This document shows positions 43,257-43,433 of a stretch of DNA of 43,433 nucleotides, piece after piece (within the stretch, counting starts at the first letter, position 1; every line of letters starts with the position of its first letter). The notes beneath the pieces are model-generated. The model ran no database searches. It had not been told where the DNA came from and saw only the letters and a list, made by a program, of their open reading frames with translations. Made by a program: the position numbers and the translations under genes. The DNA comes from CAYFWF01 sp964346815 (GTDB taxonomy: Bacteria > Acidobacteriota > Aminicenantia > Aminicenantales > Aminicenantaceae). The DNA is taken from positions 1 through 43,433 of the forward strand of contig CAYFWF010000002.1 of the NCBI GenBank assembly GCA_964346815.1, read 5' to 3'.

Positions 43257-43433
43257 AGTTACTCCTTTTATCCGGTGTTACCCAAATAGAGCAAAAAATA
43301 TACCATTATGATCCCTCGAGGTTGCCCAATCTTTATTCAACTCTTGATGTTCATTCTCGAACAATTTGTGTATGCAACTGAACAGAAATAAATCTTACCG
43401 CCTCTCCCCTGCTTCAACTTCAACAGGATTTTT

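Noticed and set aside
1..43433. CRISPR arrays, tRNA/rRNA genes, transposases, phage genes
   Set aside because: Looked for by eye and not found; the only tandem repeats are the CARDB units, the LVIVD and DGSG coding repeats and the 20-bp pair at 21239.

Overview
This window looks like chromosomal DNA of an uncultured, protein-degrading Gram-negative-type bacterium, most likely of the Acidobacteriota/Aminicenantota (OP8) kind. That placement is an inference from gene families only: an N-terminally zinc-ribboned Ser/Thr kinase with TPRs, a PadR plus FtsX-type orphan permease carrying the permease-prefix domain, paired M14 peptidases, LVIVD propellers, and an MttB/RACE corrinoid set. No rRNA, tRNA, CRISPR array, insertion sequence or phage gene was seen.

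Layout. 0.1-4.1 kb: a membrane Ser/Thr kinase-TPR receptor followed 2 nt later by a small HExxH protein. 4.2-6.4 kb: an M1-like lipoprotein peptidase with a C-terminal TPR-like tail. 6.5-9.4 kb: a PadR regulator coupled to a MacB/FtsX-type permease. 9.6-14.1 kb: a secreted subtilase with Calx-beta and eight CARDB domains, each exactly 116 codons. 14.2-19.1 kb: a PilZ protein (minus), a GT87-like membrane glycosyltransferase and a large secreted glycosidase-like protein. 19.1-20.5 kb (minus): a URO-D/MtaA-like protein, with a decayed GH127-like fragment just upstream. 20.5-25.1 kb: a DUF4097-type secreted protein convergent with two tandem M14 carboxypeptidase paralogues, one of which has lost the canonical zinc ligands. 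25.3-28.7 kb (minus): an MttB-family methyltransferase and a RamA-type corrinoid-activating ferredoxin/ATPase. 28.8-32.4 kb (plus, divergent): an SDR dehydrogenase, a Tat-exported DUF362 protein and an LVIVD propeller protein. 32.5-37.0 kb: a small secreted protein, a C69 dipeptidase, a truncated membrane-protein remnant and a second M1 peptidase. 37.2-38.7 kb: an alkyltransferase (Ogt), an unknown protein and a SAM methyltransferase. 38.9-40.5 kb: an AT-rich parAB pair with a 16-bp palindrome upstream. 40.9-43.3 kb: a DUF5694 protein, a frameshifted DUF4386-like pseudogene and a secreted alpha/beta hydrolase.

How the genes fit together. Two themes stand out. The first is extracytoplasmic protein and peptide breakdown (S8, M14 x2, M1 x2, C69, prolyl-iminopeptidase-like hydrolase), under sensing by the kinase and with export or stress transport by the permease. 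The second is a corrinoid-dependent methyl-transfer module (MttB-like, RACE activator, MtaA-like URO-D). It lacks its corrinoid-binding protein here, so that partner would have to be encoded elsewhere. The window also holds several broken genes (20.2, 34.8 and 41.8 kb, and possibly the 3' end of the first M1 gene). TTG starts with well-placed Shine-Dalgarno sequences are frequent.
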